From: Mycolicibacter sinensis
GTDB taxonomy: Bacteria; Actinomycetota; Actinomycetes; Mycobacteriales; Mycobacteriaceae
Length of the DNA stretch: 64,000 bases
Assembly (NCBI RefSeq): GCF_001667375.1
Contig: NZ_LZIN01000052.1
Span: 46,948-110,947, forward strand
Direction of reading: 5' to 3'
Shown piece by piece: positions 44,454 to 53,866 of the stretch; positions within the stretch are counted from its first letter, which is position 1, and each line of letters opens with the position of its first letter. Position numbers and translations under genes: made by a program. The notes beneath the pieces are model-generated. The model had not been told where the DNA came from. It did no database searches and worked only from the letters and a program-made list of their open reading frames with translations.

Positions 44454-45182
44454 GTGTTGATGCGTAGGATCGCTCGTCCGCTGCTCGCGGCAGCGTTTGT
44501 CGGTCAAGGTGTGGAGGCGTTGCGCCGGCCGCAGCAAGCCGGCCAGACGGCCCGCCCGGCGTTCGACGGACTCAAGCAGTTACCGGACGAGGTAGCCGCC
44601 AAGGTGCCCTCCGACGTCGAAACTTTCGCCAGAGTCAACGCACTGGTGCAGATCGGTGGTGGCCTTCTACTGGCCAGCGGCAGGATGCCGCGGATTGCGG
44701 CGGCGGCGCTGGCATGCACGGTCATTCCGGGCAGCGCAGGCGGCCACATGTTCTGGGCGGAGCCCGACCCGCAGCGCAGGGCCCAACAGCGCCAAGCATT
44801 ACTGACCGACGTCAGCCTGATCGGCGGGTTGATGATCGCGGCCTCGGACACCGAAGGAAAACCCTCGCTGGGCTGGCGGGCCCGGCGTGCCGCCCGGCAC
44901 GCCTACGAACGGGCGGCCACGGCGCTACCCACCACCTCCGGTGATGCGGTGCTTGAAACGGTCGGCGAAAGGGTCAGCGCCGGCTTGCAGTCCGGCGCCG
45001 AACACGGCCGCGAACTCGCCGAGCGGGTCGGCGAGAAGGCCGGACCGTTACTGGAGGCGGCCGGCGAGCGGGGCTCGCAGCTCGCCGAAGTCGCCGCCGA
45101 CCGCGGCACCGAATGGGTGCACGCGGCCCGCGAAAACGCCACCACGCTGGCCGAAACCGCCCGCCGGCGCCTGCACCGCTGA
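44454..45182 (+). CDS. DoxX family membrane protein (242 aa)
   Basis: The N-terminal half is DoxX-like: RPLLAAAFVGQGVEALRRP, then FARVNALVQIGGGLLLASGRMPRIAAAALACTVIPGSAGGHMFW and a last helix TDVSLIGGLMIAAS. The C-terminal 100 residues are soluble and helical, with repeated ERVGEKAGPLLEAAGERGSQLAEVAADRG units. AGGAGG precedes three possible starts in a row (GTG 44454, TTG 44457, ATG 44460). DoxX relatives form redox or detoxification complexes with SodA and thioredoxin-like partners in M. tuberculosis; whether this one does is unknown. Confidence 0.83.
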   Translation: MLMRRIARPLLAAAFVGQGVEALRRPQQAGQTARPAFDGLKQLPDEVAAKVPSDVETFARVNALVQIGGGLLLASGRMPRIAAAALACTVIPGSAGGHMFWAEPDPQRRAQQRQALLTDVSLIGGLMIAASDTEGKPSLGWRARRAARHAYERAATALPTTSGDAVLETVGERVSAGLQSGAEHGRELAERVGEKAGPLLEAAGERGSQLAEVAADRGTEWVHAARENATTLAETARRRLHR

Positions 45183-45196
45183 GCCGGTGCTGCGGT

Positions 45197-46420
45197 CTAC
45201 CGCCGTGGTCGGGTTCGGCGTAGCTCGGCGACCAGATCGCCGCGCTCGCCCACGCTGATATCGTTCAGCCCCAGCCAGGAGGCCATCGACTCCAGCTCTG
45301 CGCGCAGCGCGATCGCCACCCGCTCCCGGTCCCGGCCGTCTTCGGCGAACGCCGCAACGACGTGCAGGGCGTCGCGGGTCCGGTCGGCTTTGAGGTCCAC
45401 CCGGGCGACCAGTTCCCCGTCCAGCAAGAACGGCCACACGTAGTAGCCGAATCGGCGCTTGTGCGCCGGGGTGTAGATCTCCAGTCGATAATGAAAGCCG
45501 AACAGTCGCTGCACCCGGGGCCGGAAGAAGATCAGCGGGTCAAACGGGCACAGCAGCGCGCTACCCCGATCGGTCCGCGGAATCGTCTGCCCGGCACGAA
45601 GATAGGCCGGCGCATCCCAACCGGTCACCGCCACCGGCTCCAGCTCACCGGTAGCCACCAGCGTCGCGATCGCCGGTTTGGCCTGGGCGGCTGAGAGCCG
45701 GAAGTAGTCGCGCAGATCGGCCTCGGTGCCCACGCCCAGTGCTGTTGCCGCCCGCAGCACCAGCTCCCGCACCGCCTCGTCGTCGTCGACCTGGCGGGCG
45801 AGCACATCGGGCGGGAGCACGTTCTGCGCCAGGTCGTAGTGGCGGGCGAACCCGATCCGGGTGGCGGTGGTCAGCACGCCGGCGGCGAACAGCGCCTCGG
45901 CCACCCACTTGGTGTCGCTGCGATTCCACCAGGTTCCTTTGCTGCCTTTGGGCCTGGCGGCCAGGTGGTCCTCGAGCCGCCCGGCGGTGCTCGGGCCCAG
46001 CTCGGCGATGGCGGCGACGATATCGTCGGCCAGCTCCGGGTTGGGCGCTACGTTGCCCCACCGGCCGTGGGTGTATTGCGCCATCCGCCAGCGCATCAGA
46101 GGCCAGTCGTCGACGGCCATCAGCGCCGCCTCGTGCGCCCAGTATTCGACCAGCAGCCGCGGGGACCGCGCGCTGTGGCTCCACGCGGCCCGATCCAGCA
46201 CGCCGCGGTCATAGGGACCCAGCCGGCTGAACACCGGGGCGTAGTGCGCACGCACCGCGACCGACACCGAGTCCAGTTGCAGCACCTGGATGCGGGAGAT
46301 CAGTCGCTTCAGGTGCGCCCGGGTGACAGCGTCTTGCGGCTTCAACGCCGCGAATCCCTGTGCGGCGACGGCGATCCGGCGCGCCTGCAAAGCCGTGAGC
46401 CCAGCGCGGGACACCGCCAT
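45197..46420 (-). CDS. YcaQ/AZL-type DNA glycosylase, winged-helix family (407 aa)
   Basis: Family of interstrand-crosslink DNA glycosylases (E. coli YcaQ, Streptomyces AlkZ). The catalytic QxD motif is VLQLDSVSVAVRAHYAPVFSRLGPYD (Gln and Asp about residues 46-50). YWAHEAALMAVDDWPLMRWRM and FDPLIFFRPRVQRLFGFHYRLEIYTPAHKRRFGYYVWPFLLDGELVARVDLKADR are further signatures. ATG 46420 overlaps the dfrA stop by one base, so it is the third gene of thyA-dfrA-ycaQ; a longer frame to 46474 lies inside dfrA. Confidence 0.88.
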   Translation of the reverse strand: MAVSRAGLTALQARRIAVAAQGFAALKPQDAVTRAHLKRLISRIQVLQLDSVSVAVRAHYAPVFSRLGPYDRGVLDRAAWSHSARSPRLLVEYWAHEAALMAVDDWPLMRWRMAQYTHGRWGNVAPNPELADDIVAAIAELGPSTAGRLEDHLAARPKGSKGTWWNRSDTKWVAEALFAAGVLTTATRIGFARHYDLAQNVLPPDVLARQVDDDEAVRELVLRAATALGVGTEADLRDYFRLSAAQAKPAIATLVATGELEPVAVTGWDAPAYLRAGQTIPRTDRGSALLCPFDPLIFFRPRVQRLFGFHYRLEIYTPAHKRRFGYYVWPFLLDGELVARVDLKADRTRDALHVVAAFAEDGRDRERVAIALRAELESMASWLGLNDISVGERGDLVAELRRTRPRR

Positions 46421-46902
46421 CAGCGACGGTAGCTGTGGTACCGGTAGCGCAAGCCGCTGTCGCTGCTGAGCCACGGCCCCGAGGTGCCCCGCCAGGATTC
46501 GTCGAGAACCGGCGCGACGGCGTCCGCGTCCTGGCGGGGTAGCTCGATCTCGACCTCGGTCACCTCGCAGCGGGTGGCCAGCGGCAGCGTCAGCGCGTAG
46601 ATCTGTGCGCCGCCGATCACCCAGGTCTCGGCATCGGCCAGGGCAGCGTCGATCGTGCCGACCACCTCGGCGCCGTCGGCGCGGTAGTCCGGGTCGCGGG
46701 TCACCACCACGTTGGTGCGTCCCGGCAGGGGCCGCACCGAGGCCGGTAGGGATTCCCAGGTCAGCCTGCCCATCACCACCCGATGCCCCAGCGTGAGTTC
46801 CTTAAAGCGCGCTTGGTCCTCGGGCAACCGCCAGGGGATGCCGCCGGCACGGCCGATGACTCCGGACACCGACTGCGCCCAGATCAACGCGAGCGCGCTC
46901 AT
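46420..46902 (-). CDS. dfrA: Dihydrofolate reductase (160 aa)
   Basis: Regenerates tetrahydrofolate used up by Thy[48 protein letters not shown] contains the Met20-type loop, the acidic active-site residue and the NADPH-binding [24 protein letters not shown] is the second conserved block. Length is one more than M. tuberculosis DfrA. Its ATG overlaps the thyA stop by 4 bases (ATGA). Confidence 0.97.
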   Translation of the reverse strand: MSALALIWAQSVSGVIGRAGGIPWRLPEDQARFKELTLGHRVVMGRLTWESLPASVRPLPGRTNVVVTRDPDYRADGAEVVGTIDAALADAETWVIGGAQIYALTLPLATRCEVTEVEIELPRQDADAVAPVLDESWRGTSGPWLSSDSGLRYRYHSYRR

Positions 46903-47699
46903 ACCGCCACGGGTGCTTTGATCGCCGGATGCGGATCGTAGTCGACGATCCCGATGTCGTCGAAGGTGTAGTCGAAGATCGAATCCCGATGCGCCAACAC
47001 CAGTTTCGGATAGGCGCGGGCTTCTCGGGACAGCTGCTGGCGCACCTGCTCGACGTGGTTGTCGTAGATGTGGCAGTCCCCGCCGGTCCAGACGAACTCC
47101 CCGACGTCCAGCCCGGCCTGGGCGGCCATCATGTGGGTGAGCAGCGCATAGCTGGCGATGTTGAACGGCACCCCGAGGAACAGGTCGGCGCTGCGCTGAT
47201 ACAGCTGGCAGGACAGCCGCCCGTCGGCGACGTAGAACTGGAACAGGGCGTGGCACGGTGCCAGCGCCATCTTGTCCAGTTCGCTGACGTTCCACGCCGA
47301 GACGATGATGCGGCGCGAATTCGGATCGGTGCGCAACAACTCGACCGCGCGCGCGATCTGGTCGATGTGCTCCCCGCTCGGGGCCGGCCAGGAGCGCCAC
47401 TGCACCCCGTACACCGGCCCGAGATCGCCGGTCACCGAAGCCCATTCGTCCCAGATGGTGACGCCGTGTTCGTTCAGCCAGGCGATGTTGGAGTCGCCGC
47501 GCAGAAACCACAGCAGCTCGTAGACCACCGAGCGCACGTGCACCTTCTTGGTGGTGATCAGCGGGAAGCCCGCCGACAGGTCGTAGCGCAGCTGGTGGCC
47601 GAACAGGCTGCGGGTGCCGGTGCCGGTGCGATCGGCCTTCGGGGTCCCACGCTCGAGCACCAGGGCCAGGAGATCCTCATAGGGTGTGGCGATCGACAC
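46899..47699 (-). CDS. thyA: Thymidylate synthase ThyA (266 aa)
   Basis: Methylates dUMP using methylene-tetrahydrofolate. [37 protein letters not shown] at the start, [49 protein letters not shown] with the catalytic Cys, and [31 protein letters not shown] are diagnostic. GTG 47699 is chosen from homology; the frame is open further. It heads thyA-dfrA-ycaQ. Confidence 0.97.
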   Translation of the reverse strand: MSIATPYEDLLALVLERGTPKADRTGTGTRSLFGHQLRYDLSAGFPLITTKKVHVRSVVYELLWFLRGDSNIAWLNEHGVTIWDEWASVTGDLGPVYGVQWRSWPAPSGEHIDQIARAVELLRTDPNSRRIIVSAWNVSELDKMALAPCHALFQFYVADGRLSCQLYQRSADLFLGVPFNIASYALLTHMMAAQAGLDVGEFVWTGGDCHIYDNHVEQVRQQLSREARAYPKLVLAHRDSIFDYTFDDIGIVDYDPHPAIKAPVAV

Positions 47700-47742
47700 G
47701 CCGCCCAGCCTAGCGCCGCGGCGACGTAGTACAACGGAAGCC

Positions 47743-48498
47743 ATGCCCACAACAACCGACCTCATCACCACACCCGACGGGCGCTGCCCGGTGCAGCTGT
47801 TCACCCCGGAGGGCCCCGGCCCCTGGCCCGGCGTGGTGATGTATCCCGACGCCGGCGGGGTGCGGCAGACCTTCGCCGAGATGGCCGCCGAGCTGGCCGG
47901 TTCCGGCTACGCCGTGTTGCTGCCGGATATGTACTACCGGCACGGCGAGTGGGCGCCGTTCGACATGGCCACGGCGTTCAGCGACGCCAAGGAGCGGGGC
48001 CGGCTCATGTCGATGCTGGGCAGCGTCACCTTCGACCGGATGGCGACCGATGCGGCGGCGTTCTTCGACTATCTGGCCGGCCGGCCCGAAGTGCGCGGTG
48101 AGAAGTTCGGGGTCTGCGGCTACTGCATGGGTGGGCGCACCTCGGTGGTGGTGGCCGGGCGCCTTCCCGATCGGGTGGCAGCGGCGGCGTCGTTCCACGG
48201 CGGCGGCCTGGTCACCGACACCCCGGACAGCCCGCACCTGGCGGCCGATCGGATGCGCGCCACCATCTATGTGGCCGGCGCCGAGAACGACGCCTCGTTC
48301 ACCAAGGCCCACGCCGCGACGCTGGCCGACGCGCTGGCCGCCGCCGGTGTGGAGCACACCGTCGAGTTCTATCCCGCCGCGCACGGCTTCGCCGTCCCCG
48401 ACAATGCGCCCTATGACGCCGACGCCGCGGCCCGGCACTGGGCGGCAATGCGGCAGGTGTTCGGCAACGCGCTGGGCGGCTCTAGGCCCGGCGCCTAA
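47743..48498 (+). CDS. Dienelactone hydrolase family protein, Rv2765-like (251 aa)
   Basis: Alpha/beta hydrolase with the DLH Cys nucleophile: [18 protein letters not shown], the Asp in [10 protein letters not shown] and the His in [24 protein letters not shown]. The N-terminus [37 protein letters not shown] is typical. ATG 47743; divergent from thyA with 43 bases between. Substrate unknown. Confidence 0.92.
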   Translation: MPTTTDLITTPDGRCPVQLFTPEGPGPWPGVVMYPDAGGVRQTFAEMAAELAGSGYAVLLPDMYYRHGEWAPFDMATAFSDAKERGRLMSMLGSVTFDRMATDAAAFFDYLAGRPEVRGEKFGVCGYCMGGRTSVVVAGRLPDRVAAAASFHGGGLVTDTPDSPHLAADRMRATIYVAGAENDASFTKAHAATLADALAAAGVEHTVEFYPAAHGFAVPDNAPYDADAAARHWAAMRQVFGNALGGSRPGA

Positions 48499-48532
48499 TT
48501 GCCCACTAGGCATTATTGCCTATTAGGCAATA
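48499..48532. promoter_or_regulatory. Two tandem palindromic operators for the downstream TetR
   Basis: A perfect 19-bp palindrome TATTGCCTATTAGGCAATA (48514-48532) is preceded by a related 15-bp copy TTGCCCACTAGGCAT (48499-48513). The two centres are 17 bases apart. They cover the -35 to spacer region of the TetR promoter, as expected for autorepression. Confidence 0.75.
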
Positions 48533-48538
48533 TTTCTG

Positions 48539-48544
48539 TACCGT
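48539..48544 (+). promoter_or_regulatory. -10 element (TACCGT) of the TetR gene
   Basis: Hexamer with 6 bases to ATG 48551; leaderless spacing, immediately after the operators. Confidence 0.5.
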
Positions 48545-48550
48545 GGCGCC

Positions 48551-49174
48551 ATGTCCGGGTTGCGAGAGCGCAAGAAGGCCGATACCCGCCGCGCGCTATC
48601 CGACGCCGCATTGCAACTGACCTTCGAACGCGGTTTGGACAACGTCACCCGAGAAGACATCGCTGACCTCGCGGGGGTGTCGCTGCGGACCTTCAGCAAT
48701 TACTTCTCCACCAAGTATGAGGCGCTGGCCTACCGGCAGACCGAACGTCTGCGACGTAGCATCGCCCTGCTGCGTGAGCGTCCCGGGGACGAGGCGCTAT
48801 GGACGTCGATCACCGAGGCGGTGCTCGGGCCCATCGAAGACGACTTCGCCGCCGCGGAAGCCGATGAGAACAGCACGCCGACCCGCGCTGAGCTTGCCGA
48901 AGTTCGCAAGGTCCTGATGAACAGCGATATTCGTGGCGCGTTCCCCCGCGCCCTGTTTGACGAGTTCGTCGCGGTGATCGCCGAACGCACCGGTACTGAT
49001 CCGCACCGCGACTCCTTTCCGCGTCTGGCCGCCGCAGTCCTGCACGCAGTCGTCGAGGCCACCATGGACACCTACGCCACGCTGGATCCGCCGGTCGCCT
49101 ACCCGCGGTTGCTGCGCTCCGCGTTCGCCGACGTCGCCGCCGGGCTTCCCCCGCCGGTCGGGCGAAAGGTCTGA
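48551..49174 (+). CDS. TetR-family regulator of the adjacent flavin hydroxylase (207 aa)
   Basis: Helix-turn-helix NVTREDIADLAGVSLRTFSNYFSTKYEALAYRQ (about residues 31-63), preceded by RERKKADTRRALSDAALQLTFERG. The rest is a helical ligand domain. The hydroxylase ATG is 3 bases after its stop, so one transcript serves both. Tandem palindromes upstream mark it as autoregulated; the inducer is probably the aromatic substrate of the hydroxylase (inference). Confidence 0.9.
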   Translation: MSGLRERKKADTRRALSDAALQLTFERGLDNVTREDIADLAGVSLRTFSNYFSTKYEALAYRQTERLRRSIALLRERPGDEALWTSITEAVLGPIEDDFAAAEADENSTPTRAELAEVRKVLMNSDIRGAFPRALFDEFVAVIAERTGTDPHRDSFPRLAAAVLHAVVEATMDTYATLDPPVAYPRLLRSAFADVAAGLPPPVGRKV

Positions 49175-49176
49175 GC

Positions 49177-50709
49177 ATGGCCGCAGACGCCCCCGTCGTC
49201 ATCGCGGGCGCCGGCCCCAACGGGCTGATGCTGGCGTGCGAACTGGCGCTGGCCGGTGTCCGGCCAGTGGTGCTCGACGGGTTGCCCGGACCCAGCTCTG
49301 AGCCGAAGGCCAACGGCCTTGTCGGGCAAGTGGTTCGGACGCTCGATCTGCGGGGGCTCTACAACAGGTTCAGTGGCGTGGCGGGACCCCCACAGCCGGT
49401 TCCGGCGTGGATGTTCTCCGGGATGGCACTGGATCTGTCGCTCAGCTTCAGCGACGCGCGGGCCAATCCGATGTACGTGCTGCCGGTGGCCCAGCCGCAG
49501 TTGGTGCGGCTGCTTGTCGAGCGGGCCGCCGAGCTCGGCGTGGCCGTGCGCTGGGGCCACCGGCTCACCGGTCTGGACGCGCGGGACGACACGGTGCTGG
49601 CCACGGTCACCTCCGCGCACGGCGACTACGAGGTGGCTACCGATTATCTGGTGGGCGCCGATGGCGGCCGCAGCATAGTGCGCAAGACAGCCGGGATCGC
49701 GTTTCCGGGTACGACGGCACCGACCGTCGCCCGGCTGGCGCACGTGCAGATTCCGGAAAGCCTGCGCGCCGCCGACCGCAGCCTGGCGATACCCGGTGTC
49801 GGCCGGATAGCTCATGGCCACAACCGGTTCGACCGCGGCATGGTGCTGTTCGGTGAATTCGAGCCCGGCCGGGCACTGTTGGCCACGCTGGAGTTCGGCC
49901 CGACGACCGACAGCGGCCCGATGACGATCACCGAACTGCGAGAAAGCCTGCAGCGCATCCTCGACGTCGATATCGCGGTGGGCGAACCGTTGGGTCCGGG
50001 CCCGCATGCGCTCCGCCGAATCGACGGGCAGAACAGCCGGCAAGCCGAGCGCTACCGCGCCGGACGGGTGTTGCTGCTCGGCGACGCGGCTCATGTCCAC
50101 AGCGCGATGGGCGGGCCGGGGCTGAATCTGGGGTTGCAGGACACCGTCAACCTCGGCTGGAAGTTGGCTGCCCAGATCAACGGCTGGGCACCCGAGGGAC
50201 TGCTGGACACCTATGAGTCGGAACGCCAGCCGCTGGGACAGCGGGTGATGATGCACTCCATGGCCCAGACCGCGCTGATCTCGCCCGGGCCCCAGGTCGG
50301 CGCGCTGCGCGAGCTCTTCGGTGAGCTGATCGCCATCCCACAGGTGTCGGCGCACATCGCCGAACTGCTCGCCGGCACCGATATCCGCTACCACGTCGGC
50401 GACGACCACCGACTGTCCGGGTGGCAGGTGCCGGACCTTACGTTCGACGACGGCCGCCGGGTCGCCGCGCTGTTGCACCGTGGGCGCGCGGTGCTGCTCG
50501 ACCTGGCCGACGGCACCGCGGCAACCGTGGCACGCCCGTGGGCCGGCCGAGTCGACGCCATCCGCGCTGCGCTGCCGGAGCCGCCCGCAGCGGCCCTCCT
50601 GATCCGGCCCGACGGCTACATTGCTTGGGCGACAGATGCTTTCGATGCTGGGCAGCAGCCAGTACTGGAGGCCGCGTTGGCGAGGTGGTTCGGCGCGCCA
50701 CGCCGCTGA
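49177..50709 (+). CDS. FAD-dependent aromatic hydroxylase, PHBH family (510 aa)
   Basis: Class A flavoprotein monooxygenase using NAD(P)H and O2. VVIAGAGPNGLMLACELALAG is the FAD Rossmann motif, YLVGADGGRSIVRKTAG the DG motif, and VLLLGDAAHVHSAMGGPGLNLGLQDTVNLGWKL the second FAD motif. A thioredoxin-like C-terminal domain (about 400-510) places it with MhpA/PgaE-type hydroxylases. Co-transcribed with the TetR gene. Substrate unknown. Confidence 0.92.
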   Translation: MAADAPVVIAGAGPNGLMLACELALAGVRPVVLDGLPGPSSEPKANGLVGQVVRTLDLRGLYNRFSGVAGPPQPVPAWMFSGMALDLSLSFSDARANPMYVLPVAQPQLVRLLVERAAELGVAVRWGHRLTGLDARDDTVLATVTSAHGDYEVATDYLVGADGGRSIVRKTAGIAFPGTTAPTVARLAHVQIPESLRAADRSLAIPGVGRIAHGHNRFDRGMVLFGEFEPGRALLATLEFGPTTDSGPMTITELRESLQRILDVDIAVGEPLGPGPHALRRIDGQNSRQAERYRAGRVLLLGDAAHVHSAMGGPGLNLGLQDTVNLGWKLAAQINGWAPEGLLDTYESERQPLGQRVMMHSMAQTALISPGPQVGALRELFGELIAIPQVSAHIAELLAGTDIRYHVGDDHRLSGWQVPDLTFDDGRRVAALLHRGRAVLLDLADGTAATVARPWAGRVDAIRAALPEPPAAALLIRPDGYIAWATDAFDAGQQPVLEAALARWFGAPRR

Positions 50710-50722
50710 CATCAGTACCGGA

Positions 50723-52045
50723 TCAGCCGGGATGCAGGGCGTCCCCGACGTGGTCGGCGATATTGACACCATCCAGCGCGGTGTCGCGCGTCTCGCGCAT
50801 CACCAGCAGCGCAGCGAAGGACAGCGCGGCCGCGGCCGACAGATACCCGCCGACCCAACGCACGCCATGTTCGGTGGCCAGCCAGGTGGCGATGAACGGC
50901 GCCACCGCCGCCCCCAGAATGCTCGCCGCGTTGTAGGAGACACCGGAGCCGGTATAGCGGACGTTGGTCGGGAACAACTCCGGCAGCACCGCACTCATCG
51001 GGCCGAATGCCAACCCCATCAAGGTCATCCCGATGATCAGGAACGTCAGTATCGCCCCCGCGGATCGGTGCGGAGCCAAAAAAGCACCGAAAGTGGTTCC
51101 GTACAGCATGATTCCCGCGGTGAAGACCAGCAGCACCGGGCGGCGGCCGAAGCGGTCGGCCAGCACCCCCGACAGCGGCAGCACGCCCACGAAGAAGAGC
51201 ACCGCGATCAGTTGCAGTCCCAGGAAGTCGGCGTAGCTGTAGCCCAGCCCGGTGCCCTCGGGCGGGCGCCGGCCGGTGCCGTAGCTCAGCGTCCAGGTGG
51301 TCACGGTGTAGAACAGCGTGTAGGTCGCCACCATCACCAGCGTGCCGATGATCAGCTGGCGCCAGCTGCCGCGAATCACCTCGGCGATCGGCGCAACGAC
51401 CCGCTGGCCGGTTTCGATGGCTTGCGCGAAAACCGGGGTCTCGGTAAGCCGTACCCGGACATACAGCCCGACGACCACCATCACGGCGCTCAGCAGGAAC
51501 GGAATCCGCCACCCCCAGGTGAGGAACTGCTCCGGCCATCGCAGCAGAAAGAGGAAGATCGCGGTCGCGAGCAGAAAGCCCAACGGTGCACCCAGTTGCG
51601 GCCAGATTCCCGCCGAGGCCCGTCGGCCCGGTTTGGCGGTCTCGGTGGCCAGCAACGCCGCACCGCTCCATTCCCCACCGAGGGCCAGCCCCTGGCAGAA
51701 CCGCAGGGCGGCCAGCAACACCGGTGCCACCAGGCCGATGTGGTGATAGGTCGGCAGCAGCCCGATCAGGAAGGTGGCCACGCCCATGACCAGCAGGGAG
51801 GCGACCAGCGTGGTCTTGCGGCCGCGCCGATCGCCGAAGTGGCCGAACAGGACCGACCCCACCGGCCGGGCCACGAATGCCAGTCCGAACGTCGCCAGCG
51901 ACGCCAGCAGTGCCGCGCGGGCGTTTCCCGACGGGAAGAACAGGTGCGGGAAGACGGTGACGGCCGCGGCGGCATAGACGTAGAAGTCGTAGAACTCAAT
52001 GGTGGTGCCGACCAGCGACGCCACCGCGATCCGGCGGCGCGGCAC
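50723..52045 (-). CDS. MHS-family (ProP/ShiA-like) major facilitator transporter (440 aa)
   Basis: Proton-coupled metabolite importer with about 12 helices. The MHS signature is ASLVGTTIEFYDFYVYAAAAVTVFPHLFFP at the first helix and GHFGDRRGRKTTLVASLLVMG in the loop between helices 2 and 3; GLALGGEWSGAALLATE and LSGVLADRFGRRPVLLV follow. GTG 52045 is taken as start; no strong ribosome-binding site is seen and the frame is open upstream. Last gene of the acyl-CoA dehydrogenase operon, 26 bases after the phosphotransferase. It may import the substrate of the pathway. Confidence 0.87.
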   Translation of the reverse strand: MPRRRIAVASLVGTTIEFYDFYVYAAAAVTVFPHLFFPSGNARAALLASLATFGLAFVARPVGSVLFGHFGDRRGRKTTLVASLLVMGVATFLIGLLPTYHHIGLVAPVLLAALRFCQGLALGGEWSGAALLATETAKPGRRASAGIWPQLGAPLGFLLATAIFLFLLRWPEQFLTWGWRIPFLLSAVMVVVGLYVRVRLTETPVFAQAIETGQRVVAPIAEVIRGSWRQLIIGTLVMVATYTLFYTVTTWTLSYGTGRRPPEGTGLGYSYADFLGLQLIAVLFFVGVLPLSGVLADRFGRRPVLLVFTAGIMLYGTTFGAFLAPHRSAGAILTFLIIGMTLMGLAFGPMSAVLPELFPTNVRYTGSGVSYNAASILGAAVAPFIATWLATEHGVRWVGGYLSAAAALSFAALLVMRETRDTALDGVNIADHVGDALHPG

Positions 52046-52071
52046 CCCGTCGACGAGGTCGGACTCCGCTT

Positions 52072-53127
52072 TCAGATGCCCGCTTGCTCGGCCACCTCGC
52101 GGGCCTTGTCCACAAGCGCATCGATCCACGCGGTGATCGGGGTACCCGCAGCGGCTTTGTTCTCCGGGTTGTCCAGCACCCGACGGACGATCCCCTCGGC
52201 GATGATCGCGACCTTCCACAGTCCCAGAGCATGCCAGTACTGCAGGGTCGCCGCGTCGCGCCCGGTCTGCTCCAAGTACACCCGGGCCAGCTCGGCGCGG
52301 TCCGGGAAGCCGTCCAGCGTGCTGATGACGAACTCCCCGGCGATGTGCTCCTCGCCGGGCTGCGGCCAGTACGCCAGCAGGCTGCCCATGTCGGCCAGCG
52401 GTTCGCCGAGGGTGGACAGCTCCCAGTCCAGCACGGCGACGACCTTCCCGCTCTGCGGTGAGGTGATCACGTTACGCAGGTGAAAGTCGCCGTGCACCAA
52501 GGTCAGTTCCTGCTGCGGCGGGGCCGCCGCGACCAGCCGCCGGGTCAGGTCGTCGAGTGCCGGCAGCTCCCGCGTCTTGGATTTCTCCCACTGACCGGAC
52601 CAGCGCTTGAGCTGACGCTGGGCGTACGGCTTGTGGCTGGCCAGATCAGCGAGGCCGACGGCGTCGATCTCCACGGCGTGAATCTTGGCCAGGGTCTTGG
52701 GCATTGACAGCCCGATCTCCCGGCGCCGCTGCGGTGTCAGCGACTCGGCCACCGACATCCGGTCGGCCACCACGCCGTCGACGAACTCCATCAACAGCAG
52801 CGGCGTATCTTCCGGATCGCGCATCAGCCCGTACACCCGCGGGGTGGGCACGTCGGTGTCCTCCAGGGCGGACAGGATCCGCGCCTCCCGGGCGACGTCG
52901 TGGGCCGAGGCCAGCAGTTTGCCCAGCGGCGGGCGGCGCAGCACCCAGCGGTGATCGGCGGCGTCGGAAACCAGGTAGGTCAGATTCGACTGCCCGATCC
53001 CGATCCGCTCGAATTTCAGCGGGCGGGTGACCGGAATGCCCAGTTGCGCGATCCAGCGCGCCACCATCGCCGGGTCGACACCGACAACCTCAGCCACCGG
53101 AGCCCGCCCGGTACCCGGTTGCGTCAC
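52072..53127 (-). CDS. APH-family phosphotransferase, ACAD10/11-type partner (351 aa)
   Basis: Kinase-like fold with [14 protein letters not shown] (catalytic loop) and [26 protein letters not shown] (metal-binding Asp), plus [31 protein letters not shown] (glycine loop and Lys). Genes of this kind next to an acyl-CoA dehydrogenase resemble human ACAD10/11, where a phosphotransferase domain phosphorylates 4-hydroxyacyl-CoA before elimination by the dehydrogenase. The start GTG 53127 overlaps the upstream SDR by 38 bases. Such a 4-hydroxy-acid route is a plausible role here. Confidence 0.85.
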   Translation of the reverse strand: MTQPGTGRAPVAEVVGVDPAMVARWIAQLGIPVTRPLKFERIGIGQSNLTYLVSDAADHRWVLRRPPLGKLLASAHDVAREARILSALEDTDVPTPRVYGLMRDPEDTPLLLMEFVDGVVADRMSVAESLTPQRRREIGLSMPKTLAKIHAVEIDAVGLADLASHKPYAQRQLKRWSGQWEKSKTRELPALDDLTRRLVAAAPPQQELTLVHGDFHLRNVITSPQSGKVVAVLDWELSTLGEPLADMGSLLAYWPQPGEEHIAGEFVISTLDGFPDRAELARVYLEQTGRDAATLQYWHALGLWKVAIIAEGIVRRVLDNPENKAAAGTPITAWIDALVDKAREVAEQAGI

Positions 53128-53866
53128 CGAGGATCTGGCCGCCGTCCATCACCAGCGTCTGCCCGGTGATCCAGCTCGCGGCGTCGGACACCAAGAACGC
53201 GACCGTGTCGGCCACATCGACGGGCTCGCCGATCCGGCCCAGCGGTATCGCCGTGGACAGTGCCTGCTCATGCTCCTTCCAGAGCACCTCTGCCAGCCTG
53301 GTGCGCACCACTCCGGGGCAGATCGCGTTGACCCGCACCTTCGGTGAGAGTTCCAGTGCCAATTGCTTGGTGACGTGGATCAGCGCGGCCTTGGTGGCGT
53401 TGTACATGCCCATCAGCGGGGCGAAGCTCAGCCCGCCGATGGAGGCGGTGTTGACCACAGCGCCGCCGTGCTCCCCCATCCACGCCTTGACCGCGCACGA
53501 CGTCCACAGCAGCGGACCCCATAGGTTGATGTCGAAGATCTTGGCGAACCGGGCGTGGTCCTGGTCGAGCAATGGACCGAACGCGGGATTGGTGCCGGCG
53601 TTGTTGACCAGGATGTCGATGCTGCCGAACCGCTCCAGGGTGAGATCGATGCAGCGCTGCGCGGCATCGTCTTGGGCGACGTGCGCGGCCACCCCGAGCG
53701 CGTTGCCGTCGACCTGGGCCGCCGCCGCGTCGGCGCTGTCCTGATCGCGTGAGGTCAGCACCACGTTGGCGCCCGCCTCGGCCAGGCGCTGGCCGATCGC
53801 CAGACCGATGCCGCGGGACCCGCCGGTGATGATCGCGGTGCGTCCCCGCAGGTCCGGTGTGGTCAT
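53090..53866 (-). CDS. SDR oxidoreductase, Rv2766c (FabG5)-like (258 aa)
   Basis: [36 protein letters not shown] is the NAD(P)-binding motif; [32 protein letters not shown] and [44 protein letters not shown] match the M. tuberculosis Rv2766c protein closely as I remember it. AAGGAGG lies 5 bases before ATG 53866, and the ATG overlaps the dehydrogenase stop (ATGA). Probably a beta-hydroxyacyl-CoA or similar step. Confidence 0.92.
   Translation of the reverse strand: MTTPDLRGRTAIITGGSRGIGLAIGQRLAEAGANVVLTSRDQDSADAAAAQVDGNALGVAAHVAQDDAAQRCIDLTLERFGSIDILVNNAGTNPAFGPLLDQDHARFAKIFDINLWGPLLWTSCAVKAWMGEHGGAVVNTASIGGLSFAPLMGMYNATKAALIHVTKQLALELSPKVRVNAICPGVVRTRLAEVLWKEHEQALSTAIPLGRIGEPVDVADTVAFLVSDAASWITGQTLVMDGGQILGDATGYRAGSGG

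Noticed and set aside
50621..52483. Plus-strand frame of 620 codons opposite the MHS transporter
   Set aside because: Antisense of two well-supported genes; low-complexity Arg/Gln/His composition.
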